DNA of 64,000 bases from Candidozyma auris (GCF_003013715.1 NC_072812.1:806001-870000); one strand, 5' to 3'. Shown: positions 29,743 through 39,788, counted from the stretch's first letter. Notes: generated from the sequence alone by a model not told the origin. A program made the numbers and translations.

Positions 29743-31134
29743 ATGGGCCGTGCGACAATAAAATCGGGTTCCATCAACCTTCTCAACACCATCATTGGTG
29801 CTGGTATTTTGGCCATGCCTTTTGGCCTCAAATGCAACGGTATCATATTTGGCTCCTTCCTAATAGCATGGTCGTCCCTTACATCTGCGTTTGGTCTTTA
29901 TCTTCAAAATAAGGTAGCGAAGTATACACAACAACGAGAGGCTGTATCTTACTTCAGCTTGTGCCAGTTGACATACCCTCAGCTATCAGTGGTGTTTGAC
30001 GGGGCCATTGCCATAAAGTGTTTTGGTGTGGGAGTCTCGTACTTGGTTGTTATTGGTGATTTGATGCCTAAAATTATGGAGCTGCTCAGGTTCTCACCGG
30101 ACTCGTGGTTCATGGAACGTAACTTGTGGATTACCATATTCATGGTGCTCATGGTGGCTCCACTCTCGTATCTCAAAAAGCTCGACTCCCTCAAGTATAC
30201 TTCTGTGGTTGCGCTTTTCTCCGTGGTATACTTGATTTGTCTCGTTATTGAGCACTACATAGTGGATGACCTTCCTCCTAGAAGCATCGACGTTGTTGGA
30301 CCTAAACTGTGGACTAAGACCCTCTCTTCATTCCCAATTTTCGTCTTTGCCTATACATGCCACCAGAACATGTTTGCTATTATTAATGAGTTGGAACCTA
30401 CAGAGAAGTCCGGTTCTCAGACTCGTCAGGCCAATATGATTATTCGTAACGCCATCACCATAGCTTGTGCTTCGTATTTGGTGGTTGGCATAATTGGCTA
30501 CTTGACGTTTGGAAACAAAGTGGATGCTAATATCATCACCATGTATCCTAAAGACTCGGTCCCTTCTCTTATCGGAAGACTTTGTATTGTCGTGATGGTC
30601 TCGTTATCTTTCCCACTACAATGCCACCCATGTCGTGGCTCAATCAACCACATTCGCTACTTTTTGAAGCACGGTGTTCAATCACACAAGATGCGCCAGT
30701 TTCAAGTATCAACTGATGGCTATACGCCAATCCAGTCAGATGCTGAATCCATGGTAGAAGAATCATTTGTATCAACGACACCAATGGAGGGAGCTCAGGA
30801 TACTGAAGGTCATGACCCAATTGTGGTGAAGCTTACTACTAGACAATTCTACATCATCACGACCGGTATTGTGGTCTTGGCATATTTGGTTGCGATCTCG
30901 GTTACTTCTTTGGCGCATGTTCTTGCAATTGTTGGTTCGACTGGTTCAACCTCTATTTCATTCATCTTGCCAGGATTGTTTGGCTTCATGTTGATCAAAC
31001 CGCTCAATGGTGCAACTCAATTGACTAACCTAGAATTGTTCTGCAGATATGGAGGCTTCGCCTTAAGTGTTTGGGGTGTCCTTGTGATGATCGTCTGTCT
31101 TTTCGTCACCATCTTCCTTGGTGCTACACATTAA
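29743..31134 (+). CDS. Vacuolar amino-acid transporter, Avt5/6/7 group
   Basis: The protein has 463 residues with about 11 predicted membrane helices. It begins with a short cytosolic end and the AAAP-family signature SINLLNTIIGAGILAMPFGL in helix 1, including the GAGIL substrate-binding unwinding. A hydrophilic loop at about residues 310-360 (acidic, Ser/Thr-rich) lies before the last four helices. This matches the Avt5/Avt6/Avt7 branch of vacuolar H+-coupled amino-acid transporters, which in Saccharomyces export acidic or neutral amino acids from the vacuole. Which paralogue it represents cannot be settled by eye. It is convergent with the oxidase gene, 67 bp apart. Confidence 0.88.
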   Translation: MGRATIKSGSINLLNTIIGAGILAMPFGLKCNGIIFGSFLIAWSSLTSAFGLYLQNKVAKYTQQREAVSYFSLCQLTYPQLSVVFDGAIAIKCFGVGVSYLVVIGDLMPKIMELLRFSPDSWFMERNLWITIFMVLMVAPLSYLKKLDSLKYTSVVALFSVVYLICLVIEHYIVDDLPPRSIDVVGPKLWTKTLSSFPIFVFAYTCHQNMFAIINELEPTEKSGSQTRQANMIIRNAITIACASYLVVGIIGYLTFGNKVDANIITMYPKDSVPSLIGRLCIVVMVSLSFPLQCHPCRGSINHIRYFLKHGVQSHKMRQFQVSTDGYTPIQSDAESMVEESFVSTTPMEGAQDTEGHDPIVVKLTTRQFYIITTGIVVLAYLVAISVTSLAHVLAIVGSTGSTSISFILPGLFGFMLIKPLNGATQLTNLELFCRYGGFALSVWGVLVMIVCLFVTIFLGATH

Positions 31135-31201
31135 ATGTCTTGAGTCATTGTTATGATCGTTAGAAAAAATTGCCATATATACATGTGAATACATAAAACC
31201 A

Positions 31202-32203
31202 TTAGAGAATCAAATCTTCTTTCTCCCAGCCTTCTGGGTGCTTGGATTTCAAACCCTTCTCGGGTTGTGGCTTGTCGGTGCCCTCGATCTTCAACGCGTA
31301 TGGGTTTCTGTCATTCTTCTGATCGACGTTGGCCAACGTATGATTGACCTCTCTATGTTTCGATTCATCAGCTCTGACTCTCTCTACCAAATCTAAAAAT
31401 GTTGATTTCTCGTTGAGCTCTGTCCAGTATTGTTGGGCAACCTCAGGAACCTCAACATCATCAAACTTTGGTAACTTTCCGGCCTTTAAGTCGTTGATAA
31501 GATGTGTGTATGTGCTAACAGCTTCCTCCTCCAAATAACCCACGAAGCGGTGGCAGAAACGAGGATAAAGCAAGTACATGAAGAAGAACATGTTGCAGAA
31601 CACACCTTGGCCCATATATATGAAGAATCTCGTAAACCACGAAGGTTTACCGATCTTGATGAATGTAAGAAGATGCATTCTCTCATTGTAGGCTTCGTCT
31701 AACAAGGTTTCAATCCATGCCTTGTCTCTCTTGAGTAAGCGCAAAGAGTGCAAATGGCGAATAAAAGCAGCAGTCATACCAGGGACACCTGCAACAGATT
31801 CCAAGAAAATGATACGAGTGAGCCATTTGTTTTCGTTCATCTCCCATCTGGTGCCTTCAAAACGATGGGCAATTTCTTCGGGTGTTTTGGGCTTTTTGTA
31901 GCCGGTTGCAATGTCGAAAAGTGTACGAACCAGGGTAATAGCACGGAGTGCAGCCTTGTCCATGGTACTCTTTGGAACACGATGAGTAGGAGTCACCATC
32001 TCCACTTCTTCATTTGTCCATTCTGGGTGAGGAAACATGGGATGTGAGATGAATTTTGTGTCGTTGTGCTTGCGTCTATCGTTGTTCTCGAGGAGCTCTG
32101 TCTTGATCTTTAGGGTACGAGCAAAAGCATTTGGGCGGAGCGACACGCTTGCAAGCCCGGACAATCCTAACTTGGATACAATTGGCTTATTGATGGATAG
32201 CAT
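31202..32203 (-). CDS. AOX1: Mitochondrial alternative oxidase
   Basis: The protein has 333 residues. The N-terminal 40 residues are basic and Ser/Leu-rich, as in a matrix presequence. The di-iron ligands are all present: Glu135 (LESVAGVPGM), Glu174 and His177 (NERMHL), Glu225 (LEEEA), Glu280 and His283 (RADESKHR). Hydrophobic helices on either side attach it to the inner-membrane surface. It oxidises ubiquinol with oxygen without proton pumping, bypassing complexes III and IV, and is insensitive to cyanide. Saccharomyces lacks this enzyme, so its presence helps place the organism among other yeasts. Fungi may have more than one AOX, so the numeral is nominal. Interleaved inverted repeats lie about 135 bp upstream. 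Confidence 0.96.
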   Translation of the reverse strand: MLSINKPIVSKLGLSGLASVSLRPNAFARTLKIKTELLENNDRRKHNDTKFISHPMFPHPEWTNEEVEMVTPTHRVPKSTMDKAALRAITLVRTLFDIATGYKKPKTPEEIAHRFEGTRWEMNENKWLTRIIFLESVAGVPGMTAAFIRHLHSLRLLKRDKAWIETLLDEAYNERMHLLTFIKIGKPSWFTRFFIYMGQGVFCNMFFFMYLLYPRFCHRFVGYLEEEAVSTYTHLINDLKAGKLPKFDDVEVPEVAQQYWTELNEKSTFLDLVERVRADESKHREVNHTLANVDQKNDRNPYALKIEGTDKPQPEKGLKSKHPEGWEKEDLIL

Positions 32204-34068
32204 ATCTGTTTAGATTTCTTTGTTGAAATGGGAATTGTCTAGATGAAATTTCCTTGAATTCGCCCCACATTTATAGACAAGCCCCAGAGGTGAGGCTTTC
32301 CTTTTCGCAGCCACGGAGAAACTTGGGACTGACCAGGGTACACCAAGCGTGTACAGTGTAAGCCGCTTGGCTGCGACTCAGGGACAGCTCAGAGCTCCAG
32401 AGAAAGCAGGCTATCAGAAATCAGTGAACAAACTCAATAGACTGCAATGAAGGAGGGAGCATCAGATTGAATGAAGAAATAACAACCAAAACTAACCCAG
32501 ATATGGTGAATTCCTAAGGACCTGGAGCAGTGGATGATGTCGGAAGAACGAGTACGTTATGCAAAAAAATGAGCGCCTAGCGATTGGTCAGCATGCAAAA
32601 TACGAGGGCTCTGATCGAATTTGTGCAAGTAAGCAGTGCAGCCGACCACGTTTTTAACGTCGGTAACTATAGCAGTTCTTACTCTGCTTTTGTGCTGTAC
32701 ATTCGCTTCTTTCGATGTCAAAGCCAGTTCTTATATTACCTACGCGAGGTGGGTCTCAAGTTTGCAGCTAAAGGGTTTGCTTGAGGTGTATCTGAGAATT
32801 AAAAAAAAAGATGCACCGCAACGGCTAACGGTGAAAAATCTCCACGGTCAGCAACGTTGATCATGAATCAAAAGGATCGCCTGAGGTGTCACGGCAATAT
32901 TCGGGTTAAAGAGTTGGTCTGAGCAAATTCTGTACGGGACCACCGTAGAGGGTCATGCTTGTGCGGCAAGTAACACTAAAAAAAGTCCACTAGGCCAGGA
33001 AAAAGACGGGTGGCAAAGAAAGTGGGTATGTGAAATCTTCTCCAAGTGATAGTCCAAAATTAAGCGTTTGGTTTATCTGCTTCTGCTGGATTGGCTGTCT
33101 TTGTATTTGAACAATCTCAAGTATTGCGTGGTGGTCCTTCTACCCTTTCTGTATTTTTTTTGTTGCACTCCCGTAGAATGCGAATGTGAGATCTCTAGTT
33201 TAACCTGAAGGTTACTTACATGTGTGAACAAGAAAGAATTGATAAAGAGCAGGGCAATTGGTCTACTAATGGTTTGAATGTCTATTGCATGCACCAATGG
33301 CTTTCTCAAGAAGAAAGAATACAGAAGGAAAATCTTTCCCTCTTTCCATACAAACTAATCCCCATCCCAACTACCTTGTTAGTGCCTCTCACATCCACCA
33401 CGCACATCTCATTTGCAGCCGTTTTCCCTCTCAGAATGCGAGAAATGTGCCCACCGAAAGAATCTCTATACAACATCACATCACCTCTTTCATGCCTAGG
33501 AGCTACATCAATCTCGCCCACAAATACTCTGCACTTCCTTTCTTCGACTACGCCTATTCGCCTAAACTTCCCCGGCATACCCCAGATCTTAGACACTAAC
33601 AAATCGAGCCCCACTATTCTCAGCTAATACTAAAGCATGCCTTACAAATGCCCACCAGCATTGTTTGTTGCACCCATTCCATTCGATTCTGGGGAGGTGC
33701 CTTTGTTTAGGTGCCTCATTGACCGCGCTCGAACCAACTTCTAGACCCAAGGTTGTAGGAAGCGTTGTCTCCTGCACCAGGGCGAATCGCGCTCTGATCC
33801 GTATTTACTCTGAGACGGTGGTAAATGGGGGATTTTTTTTTCGAATCCTTTTTTCCCTCACCAACCTAGGTCAAAACAAGTACAAAACAAGCTTTTGGAT
33901 CTTGAGTTCTTTTTTAAAAAAATCAAACAAACAGAAAATAGTCTTGCTTAACCTCCTTTCGCTGAATTCGGCATACTCATTGATACCACTTCGCAAGAAT
34001 ACCATCTTTCACCGAATCTTTCGCACTTGATTACTTTAACCCCCTAAATATATCACACCGTCGTTAAA
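32204..34068. other. Divergent intergenic region between AOX1 and SHO1
   Basis: This 1.87 kb holds interleaved inverted repeats at 32338-32370 in the AOX1 promoter. The last 250 bp before SHO1 are rich in T and A runs. Short open frames are unrecognisable. No RNA gene was identified. Confidence 0.6.
32338..32370. promoter_or_regulatory. Interleaved inverted repeats in AOX1 promoter
   Basis: GTACAC-5 nt-GTGTAC (32338-32354) overlaps CCAAGCG-14 nt-CGCTTGG (32343-32370). They begin 135 bp before the AOX1 ATG. Such dyads often bind dimeric zinc-cluster factors, but no CGG triplets of a known AOX regulator are present. Confidence 0.35.
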
Positions 34069-34953
34069 ATGGGATTTAAGATATCCAACTTCGTTGGTGA
34101 CCCTTTTGCTATAGCGACAGTAAGTTTTGGGGTCATTTCGTGGATCGTCGCTATCGCAGGTGGCGCTGCCTCGACACAGTCGTCTTTTCCAAGGTTCACA
34201 TGGTGGGGACTCGTCTACCAGATCGTGTTGATCATCACGATCTTTGTTCTTTACGTCTACAACACGATCGAACTATACAAGTTCACCCTTGTAGGGTTCT
34301 TGTCCGTGGCATTTTTGTACACTACTAACTCCACTAACAACTTGATCTACAACTCCAACTCGTCCGGTAACTTATGTTGTGCCGCTGGATGTATTTTGTT
34401 GTCCATGCTCAACATTCTCTGGATCTTGTACTTTGGCGGCCATCCAGAATCGCCTACCAACCAGTTTATCGACTCGTTTTCTGTCAGAAACAACGGTTTC
34501 CATGGCCTGCTTCCAGCTGGCGAGTATAAGGAAGACGAGTTTGCTGTGCCTCGAAGCACCTCTAACCCTCACCAGACCAACGACGAAAGACACTCACAGA
34601 ATACCAATACCAAGTCTGCCTACATGTCGTCGCTGCAACTTAATGGCTTGGAAAACTTTTCCAACTCCAACGTTCCCAACTCCAATACACACGGCTCTGT
34701 CAGAAACTCAACGAGGAACACAGTCTACAACCTGCTGGATGCCAACGCTTTTGGTATGCCGGCTGGCGTATTCAGATACAAAGCACAGGCATTGTATAGC
34801 TACGACGCCAATCCAGAGGACATTAACGAGATTTCTTTCGTTAAGGATGAGATTTTGGAAGTCGATGACATCGACGGCAAGTGGTGGCAGGCCAGAAGGT
34901 CCAACGGCCAGGTTGGCATATGTCCATCCAACTACGTCAAGCTTCTAGACTAG
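34069..34953 (+). CDS. SHO1: Plasma-membrane osmosensor Sho1
   Basis: The protein has 294 residues. Four membrane helices lie at about 12-30, 44-62, 68-88 and 100-120. A polar cytosolic linker with many Asn, Ser and Thr follows. A C-terminal SH3 domain spans about 236-292 and shows the hallmark ALYSYDANP, WWQARR and GICPSNYVKLL. Sho1 is the membrane scaffold of the second HOG branch; its SH3 domain binds Pbs2, and it also feeds filamentation signalling. Several linker positions use CTG codons, as expected where CTG encodes Ser. The linker is shorter than in Saccharomyces Sho1 (367 residues). Confidence 0.96.
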   Translation: MGFKISNFVGDPFAIATVSFGVISWIVAIAGGAASTQSSFPRFTWWGLVYQIVLIITIFVLYVYNTIELYKFTLVGFLSVAFLYTTNSTNNLIYNSNSSGNLCCAAGCILLSMLNILWILYFGGHPESPTNQFIDSFSVRNNGFHGLLPAGEYKEDEFAVPRSTSNPHQTNDERHSQNTNTKSAYMSSLQLNGLENFSNSNVPNSNTHGSVRNSTRNTVYNLLDANAFGMPAGVFRYKAQALYSYDANPEDINEISFVKDEILEVDDIDGKWWQARRSNGQVGICPSNYVKLLD

Positions 34954-36077
34954 AGAGCTAGGGCATTTTCGAATACTTATTTGTGACAATAACACACGGG
35001 ATACGCGCAGGGACATGTAACACTAGTTTTACCACACCAAAAGCGCAACGCATCGAAACTGTTCGATGAATGTTTGGCACGGTTTACGAAACTATTGAAG
35101 ACAATAATGGGTGCTCGTATATATGGCAATGTAACACCAGCACAATTAGCAGAAGACGAATTTGTAGCTAGATGTTGTCCTCCCATGAAGCCTAGTGCAG
35201 TTGGTGGTAGAGTCGCACTTGTAGTGTGGCTAAACGTAAACGGAGTGTGTTGTGTACCCGTCAGCTTGCGCAAGTGAAGCAACGTGGCATGGGCCGAATT
35301 TCCGTCCTTTCTCGTTCCCACAGAAACCCCTCCAGCCTTCCACAATAACCCCTCCAGCTTTCCTCGACTTAGAGTTCAGCAGCAAAGACAAGTGCCTGGA
35401 TCCTGCATTTTTCAGGAGGATAGCTGACATTCGCCTCATCACTGTGCGTGCAAGGTCCAGCAAGCCGCACTCCAATAGCAAGGACCCCACCATAGTGTAA
35501 TCGAGCATTCGTCAATCCCAAGAACGATATACAGCGACGAGAAGAAGCGACAACATTGCTGAAAATGACTCCAGCCACACCAGTCAAGATTTTTTTGTGA
35601 CGTAGGGTGCGACAAAGCGCTCGCGATCATGTGGGCTCTCGATTGGCCCATTGGCTGCAAACTACATGTAGATGGCAATGAGCAAGTACTGAACATGGCC
35701 ACCAACAGGGCTTCCAAATAGTGAGAGCTGAAATGCTCAGTGAGGCATTGCCTAATGGAGGCGCATTGCCAATGACCAATTGAGGCTTTTAAAGAGATTC
35801 TTCACTGACAATTGACGATCGACCGATGGATGCAAAAGACGTCTTCTGCGGTCATTATGCGTAGCAACAGTGGAAGCAATTATGGCGCCTGAAAGGACCG
35901 TTTCGAGGAGTACGCCATAAATTCTTTTTCCGCAGCAAGGGGTACCCTGCGACCGCAACTTTGGGTGCAAAAAAAAGAGCACAACTCTTGCGTCGGTCAC
36001 CTATATAAGAACCACGATGGTTCCACTTCGTAGCAGTTGTTAAACAATTTTTCTTTTATCAATTGACATCAATAACA
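34954..36077. other. Intergenic region upstream of the Gly/Ala/Ser-rich gene
   Basis: This 1.12 kb includes the 3' flank of SHO1 and a promoter with an AGGGG stress element (35938-35942) and a TATATAA box (36002-36008). Several short overlapping frames are unrecognisable. Confidence 0.6.
35938..36008 (+). promoter_or_regulatory. Stress element AGGGG plus TATATAA box
   Basis: AGGGG (35938-35942) is the Msn2/4-type STRE core. TATATAA (36002-36008) lies 70 bp before the ATG. The combination is typical of strongly inducible stress genes. Confidence 0.5.
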
Positions 36078-37403
36078 ATGGGCTTGGCTGACAAAATCAC
36101 CTCCAAGATCTCGGGCAACAAGGAACTCGACCAGGCTGACAAGGCCGCCGGTAAGGCTATCGGCAAGGACAACCTCTCGAGTGAGGTTGCCAAGGGTAAC
36201 ATTAGCAAGGAAGATGCTATCAAGTATGCTAACGACGCCGACAAGGCTGGCGGCAAGTACGTGGGCAGAGAGAACTTGTCTGGTACTGAGGGCGGTATCG
36301 GCAGCAAGTTTTCTGGCCAGGGTGCCTCTGGTACTTCTGGTGCCTCTGGTGCTCACGGTGCATCTGGCACTGGCGCTTCGGGTGCACACGGTTCCTCTGG
36401 CTCGGGTGCTGGCACCGCCGCTGGTGCTGGAGCCGCTGGTGCTGGCGCTGCCGGAGCTGGCACTGCTGCCTACGGTGCTTCTGGCTCGGGTTCTGGTTCT
36501 GGCACTTCTGCTACTGGCTCTGATGCCTATGGCTCTTCTGGAGCTGGCGCTTACGGCTCTTCTGGAGCTGGCAAAGAATCCTATGGCTCTTCTACAGGCC
36601 ACGGCGCCTCCGGATCCCAGGGTTACGGCTCCTCTGGTGCCGGTGGTAACACTTACGAGACTGGCGCCGGCTCTACTTCTGGTAGAGGTTACGAGGGCCA
36701 CCAGCAGGGTGCCTCTGGCACTTCTGGAACCTCTGGTCACGGTGCTTCCCACGGACAGAGTCAGAACTACGGTAAGGACGCCATCTCTTCCGGAAAAGAT
36801 GCTTCCAACGCTTACAGCTCTGGCGACAAGGCTGGTCTTGCTGCCGGTGGTGCTGGTGTAGCTGCTGCTGGTGCCGGTTACGGTGCTTCTCATTACGGTT
36901 CTGGCAAGGAGTCTTCTGCTCACCAGTCTGGCTCCGGTCCAAGGACCCACGGTTCTGATGCCTACGGCTCTAGCCATCCATCTCACGGATACGACACTGC
37001 CTCTGGTGCTAAGTCCCAGGGCGCTCCAGGTGGCATCAGAGAAGGCTCGGCTACTACATCTGGTTACGACTCCACTGGCGGTGCTGACAAGTATGGTGCT
37101 ACTGGAAACCACGGTCATGGTGCTACTGATGCAAACGCTACTGGCTCTGGCGTTGGTGGTGCCGTTGGTGGCGCTACTGGTGCCGGTGCTGGCTACGGCG
37201 CCTCCTCTGGTTCCCACGGTACTTCTGGATCACATGGTACCTCGGGCACACACGGTGCTTCCAGCACTGGTGCTGGTTTCACTACGGGTGACGCTTCGTT
37301 AGACTCCAAGATCTCCAAGTTGGACCCCAAGGTCCAGGAGAAGGCTAAAGAGGCCTTCCACAAGGGTTACGACGACGCTATCAAGTCTCTTAACAAGTCT
37401 TAG
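36078..37403 (+). CDS. Gly/Ala/Ser-rich low-complexity hydrophilic protein
   Basis: The protein has 441 residues from the ATG MGLADKITSK; an upstream in-frame Met is 5 codons earlier but less likely. It has three parts. A hydrophilic N-terminal segment (about 1-75) contains repeated short motifs such as DKAAGKAIGK and DADKAGGKYVGRENL. About 320 residues are almost only Gly, Ala, Ser, Thr, His and Tyr, with units such as GASG, GTSG, GAGA and AYGSSGAG. A charged helical tail of about 40 residues (LDSKISKLDPKVQEKAKEAF) closes it. There is no signal peptide or membrane segment. Composition resembles hydrophilins or stress-protective disordered proteins. The name and function are unknown; a stress role is inferred from composition and promoter. 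The 382-codon reverse frame is a shadow of the repeat. Confidence 0.8.
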   Translation: MGLADKITSKISGNKELDQADKAAGKAIGKDNLSSEVAKGNISKEDAIKYANDADKAGGKYVGRENLSGTEGGIGSKFSGQGASGTSGASGAHGASGTGASGAHGSSGSGAGTAAGAGAAGAGAAGAGTAAYGASGSGSGSGTSATGSDAYGSSGAGAYGSSGAGKESYGSSTGHGASGSQGYGSSGAGGNTYETGAGSTSGRGYEGHQQGASGTSGTSGHGASHGQSQNYGKDAISSGKDASNAYSSGDKAGLAAGGAGVAAAGAGYGASHYGSGKESSAHQSGSGPRTHGSDAYGSSHPSHGYDTASGAKSQGAPGGIREGSATTSGYDSTGGADKYGATGNHGHGATDANATGSGVGGAVGGATGAGAGYGASSGSHGTSGSHGTSGTHGASSTGAGFTTGDASLDSKISKLDPKVQEKAKEAFHKGYDDAIKSLNKS

Positions 37404-37467
37404 TCAATTGTACTATAACCTCAGAATCAAATCTTATTGTTGTATTAACTATGGACCCGTATTCTTC

Positions 37468-39387
37468 TTAACTGGCACAGCTGCATTGTAGCATAGACTT
37501 GTCTTCTCCAACATCACTTTGCAACATCCACCTTTGCTCGTAATCCTTCAATTCACTACCCCATTTGCTTGGGTCGAATGGATTGAAAGCCATCTTTTCA
37601 AGCTTCTTCAACAAGGCAACATCCTCACACTTTGATTCTTCAGCTCTTTCGATAACTTCGGCTAGAATCCAGTTTCTGGGTAAGAATAACGGATTATATC
37701 TCGAGCTTCTATCATATCTTTCAAAGCCCTCTTTTTCCAAAGTCTTCGAGACATACCCTTGGTATTTTTGTACCCATTTTTTTACTTCCTGAGCTAATTC
37801 GTCCCTGGGGTAATGCTCGTGCTCACTGACTTCTTTTAGCAAAACTGACTGAGCGAAGTCATCAATATTGAAGTCAGCGGACTCGACTCTGGCCTCTTGC
37901 AATTGAACGAAGAATTTGTTATAGTCGCATCTCACCTTCTTGAGAACATCTAACATGGGCGCCAATAAATCAGCATTTTGTTTCTCAGGGTCCTGGATGT
38001 CTATGAGCTTGTGCAGCAAGCCAAGTCTATTGAAAAAGGTCTCAACATACTTCTTCGTGAAAGCGTACATGTACATTTCTCCTCCAATCTCGATGACTTT
38101 TGACGCTCTCTTCACAACTTTGTCCTCCCAGCCTTTCTGAAATTGATTGGCCTTGAATTGGGGGTTGTCAACAAGCTCAGTTCCAGCACCAATGAGTTGT
38201 GCCAAGTTTTCGCCCAATCTAGTAAGATTCCACCAAATGGCTGTAGGTGTATTGGCGTAGTTATACCGACCCTGATGATCCTCCGAATTGGGTGTGTACT
38301 CTGGATCATATCTATCCATTATGCTAAATGGTCCAAAGTCCATCGAAAGGCCAATCACTGATGTGTTATCGGTATTCAAAACACCATTAAGGAAGCCGTA
38401 GCATTGCCACATGGACGTGGTCATGGCATTACGCACAATGATCTCGAAGTACATCTTATCATACTTTGTCAAAGTTTTAAGACCCTTTTGAATGTCATTC
38501 TTGAAGGCCGGATTGGCTTCGAGTGTCTGTTCCAAAAAGGGGAACTCGACCATTTTCCCGCCCTCCTCTATCGTGAAAAGCTCTTCAATGACATAGTCAG
38601 CCAATTTCCGAAGACCAAACATATCGAACCTCCATCTATACAAATCGAAAGTACCCAATCTGATCCACGACTCCGCAAACCTCGATACTATGGCACACCT
38701 CTCCGCGGCGTACCTTTGAGCTAGCGTTTGCGGGAGGTAAGTGAGAGATAATGCTCTGGTTGTAGGGATCCCAATCTGGTTCAAATGCTCTGAGATGATG
38801 TATTCACGAATAGAAGAGCGGATGACAGCTTTGCCATCGGCAAACCGAGAGTATGGAGTCTTCCCAGATCCCTTTAGCTGCACTTCATACTCCTTCCTGT
38901 TGAACTTTGTTGAAGGCAGCTTATTATCCTTTGGTTTAGGGATTTCAAACAAGTTATGCACCCTTCCATCACCCAACTGTCCAGCAAACTGTCCGAATTG
39001 CCATCCAGCGTACGCTTGAGCGTATGGGAACGGAAAGTCTTTCTTCCTGAAAGACAAGTCGTGATAGAACTCACCACTCACAATTTTCCTGAATTCTGGA
39101 TCCTGTTCCTCGTTATCTGGTAAGCCTAAATCATGGAGTGCTGGTTTGCTTGCCGTGATGAACTTGTATTCTTTGCGTTCTTCGGGGATAGACCAAGAGA
39201 AAGCGCCCTCGTGAAGAATTCTGGGTTGCCTTATGACATTCTTTTCGTTTTCTGCAGCTATATCCTCGGTCTTGATAGCGTTATCAGGATCAAGAGCCTT
39301 GGGCAAGGACGATCTCTTGGGTAATCTAGCGAAAGTCGACATGAATCTCCTGCAATAGTTGTTTCTGAACTTGAGTGCGGCTATCAT
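37468..39387 (-). CDS. FMP40: SelO-family protein adenylyltransferase, mitochondrial
   Basis: The protein has 639 residues; Met16 is an alternative start after an Arg/Asn-rich presequence-like end. The pseudokinase domain shows YEVQLKGSGKTPYSR (nucleotide-binding Lys and SelO signature), RSSIREYIISE, the NTDN catalytic segment and the DFG-like DFGPF. The end of the protein is QCSCAS, the place where animal SelO carries selenocysteine; here both residues are Cys. SelO proteins transfer AMP to mitochondrial proteins, with glutaredoxin among the known substrates, in redox response. Convergent with the Gly/Ala/Ser-rich gene, 64 bp apart. Confidence 0.95.
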   Translation of the reverse strand: MIAALKFRNNYCRRFMSTFARLPKRSSLPKALDPDNAIKTEDIAAENEKNVIRQPRILHEGAFSWSIPEERKEYKFITASKPALHDLGLPDNEEQDPEFRKIVSGEFYHDLSFRKKDFPFPYAQAYAGWQFGQFAGQLGDGRVHNLFEIPKPKDNKLPSTKFNRKEYEVQLKGSGKTPYSRFADGKAVIRSSIREYIISEHLNQIGIPTTRALSLTYLPQTLAQRYAAERCAIVSRFAESWIRLGTFDLYRWRFDMFGLRKLADYVIEELFTIEEGGKMVEFPFLEQTLEANPAFKNDIQKGLKTLTKYDKMYFEIIVRNAMTTSMWQCYGFLNGVLNTDNTSVIGLSMDFGPFSIMDRYDPEYTPNSEDHQGRYNYANTPTAIWWNLTRLGENLAQLIGAGTELVDNPQFKANQFQKGWEDKVVKRASKVIEIGGEMYMYAFTKKYVETFFNRLGLLHKLIDIQDPEKQNADLLAPMLDVLKKVRCDYNKFFVQLQEARVESADFNIDDFAQSVLLKEVSEHEHYPRDELAQEVKKWVQKYQGYVSKTLEKEGFERYDRSSRYNPLFLPRNWILAEVIERAEESKCEDVALLKKLEKMAFNPFDPSKWGSELKDYEQRWMLQSDVGEDKSMLQCSCAS

Positions 39388-39788
39388 AACAGCGAGGAAG
39401 ATGAGCTAGTTAGGTTGGCCTTGAAGAGACTTTGCAAAGAGCAGAACACTTGTCGTCGACTTCAATTGACTAGAAGGAAAATGCCCCAGTCGTTAAGTAG
39501 TTATATAACGACCTTCCCCCACCAGTTGCTCAAGGTCTATGTAGGAGAGGTTACTAAGCTCGGACTTGTGCGATTGAGATGGACAAAACCCAAAAGGGTT
39601 CTATTTCAAAAGAACATTCGAAAACAGTAAGTTTCCGGTATCCCTAGAAATCTACATTCTGCTAGACGAAATGTTTGCTTGCTTATTTGTATAAAATTGT
39701 GTATGCTTGTGATCTGGCTGTAGATATCAAACAGAGTTCGCAGTCACGACTAACGCAATTATATCACAAGCTTATTTATTTGAATCGT
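39388..39788. other. Intergenic region with possible micro-ORF
   Basis: This 401 bp lies between the 5' end of FMP40 and the 3' end of the quinate/shikimate dehydrogenase gene. It contains the 49-codon frame described separately. It also has GTAAGT at 39627 and GACTAAC at 39746-39752, which could act as intron signals. Confidence 0.5.
39481..39630 (+). CDS. Possible 49-residue basic protein
   Basis: An ATG opens 93 bp upstream of the divergent FMP40 start. The frame is Leu/Val/Lys/Arg-rich (SYITTFPHQLLKVYVGEV, then RLRWTKPKR) with net positive charge and no acidic stretch. That would suit a small mitochondrial or ribosomal protein. GTAAGT overlaps the stop codon, and a GACTAAC with AAG follows about 120 bp later. 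Splicing would replace the last residue by a few hydrophobic ones. No homologue is recognised, and the frame could be chance. Confidence 0.3.
   Translation: MPQSLSSYITTFPHQLLKVYVGEVTKLGLVRLRWTKPKRVLFQKNIRKQ

Noticed and set aside
36069..37217. 382-codon reverse frame opposite the Gly/Ala/Ser gene
   Set aside because: Shadow of the repeat: absence of stops follows from the codon bias of the low-complexity gene.
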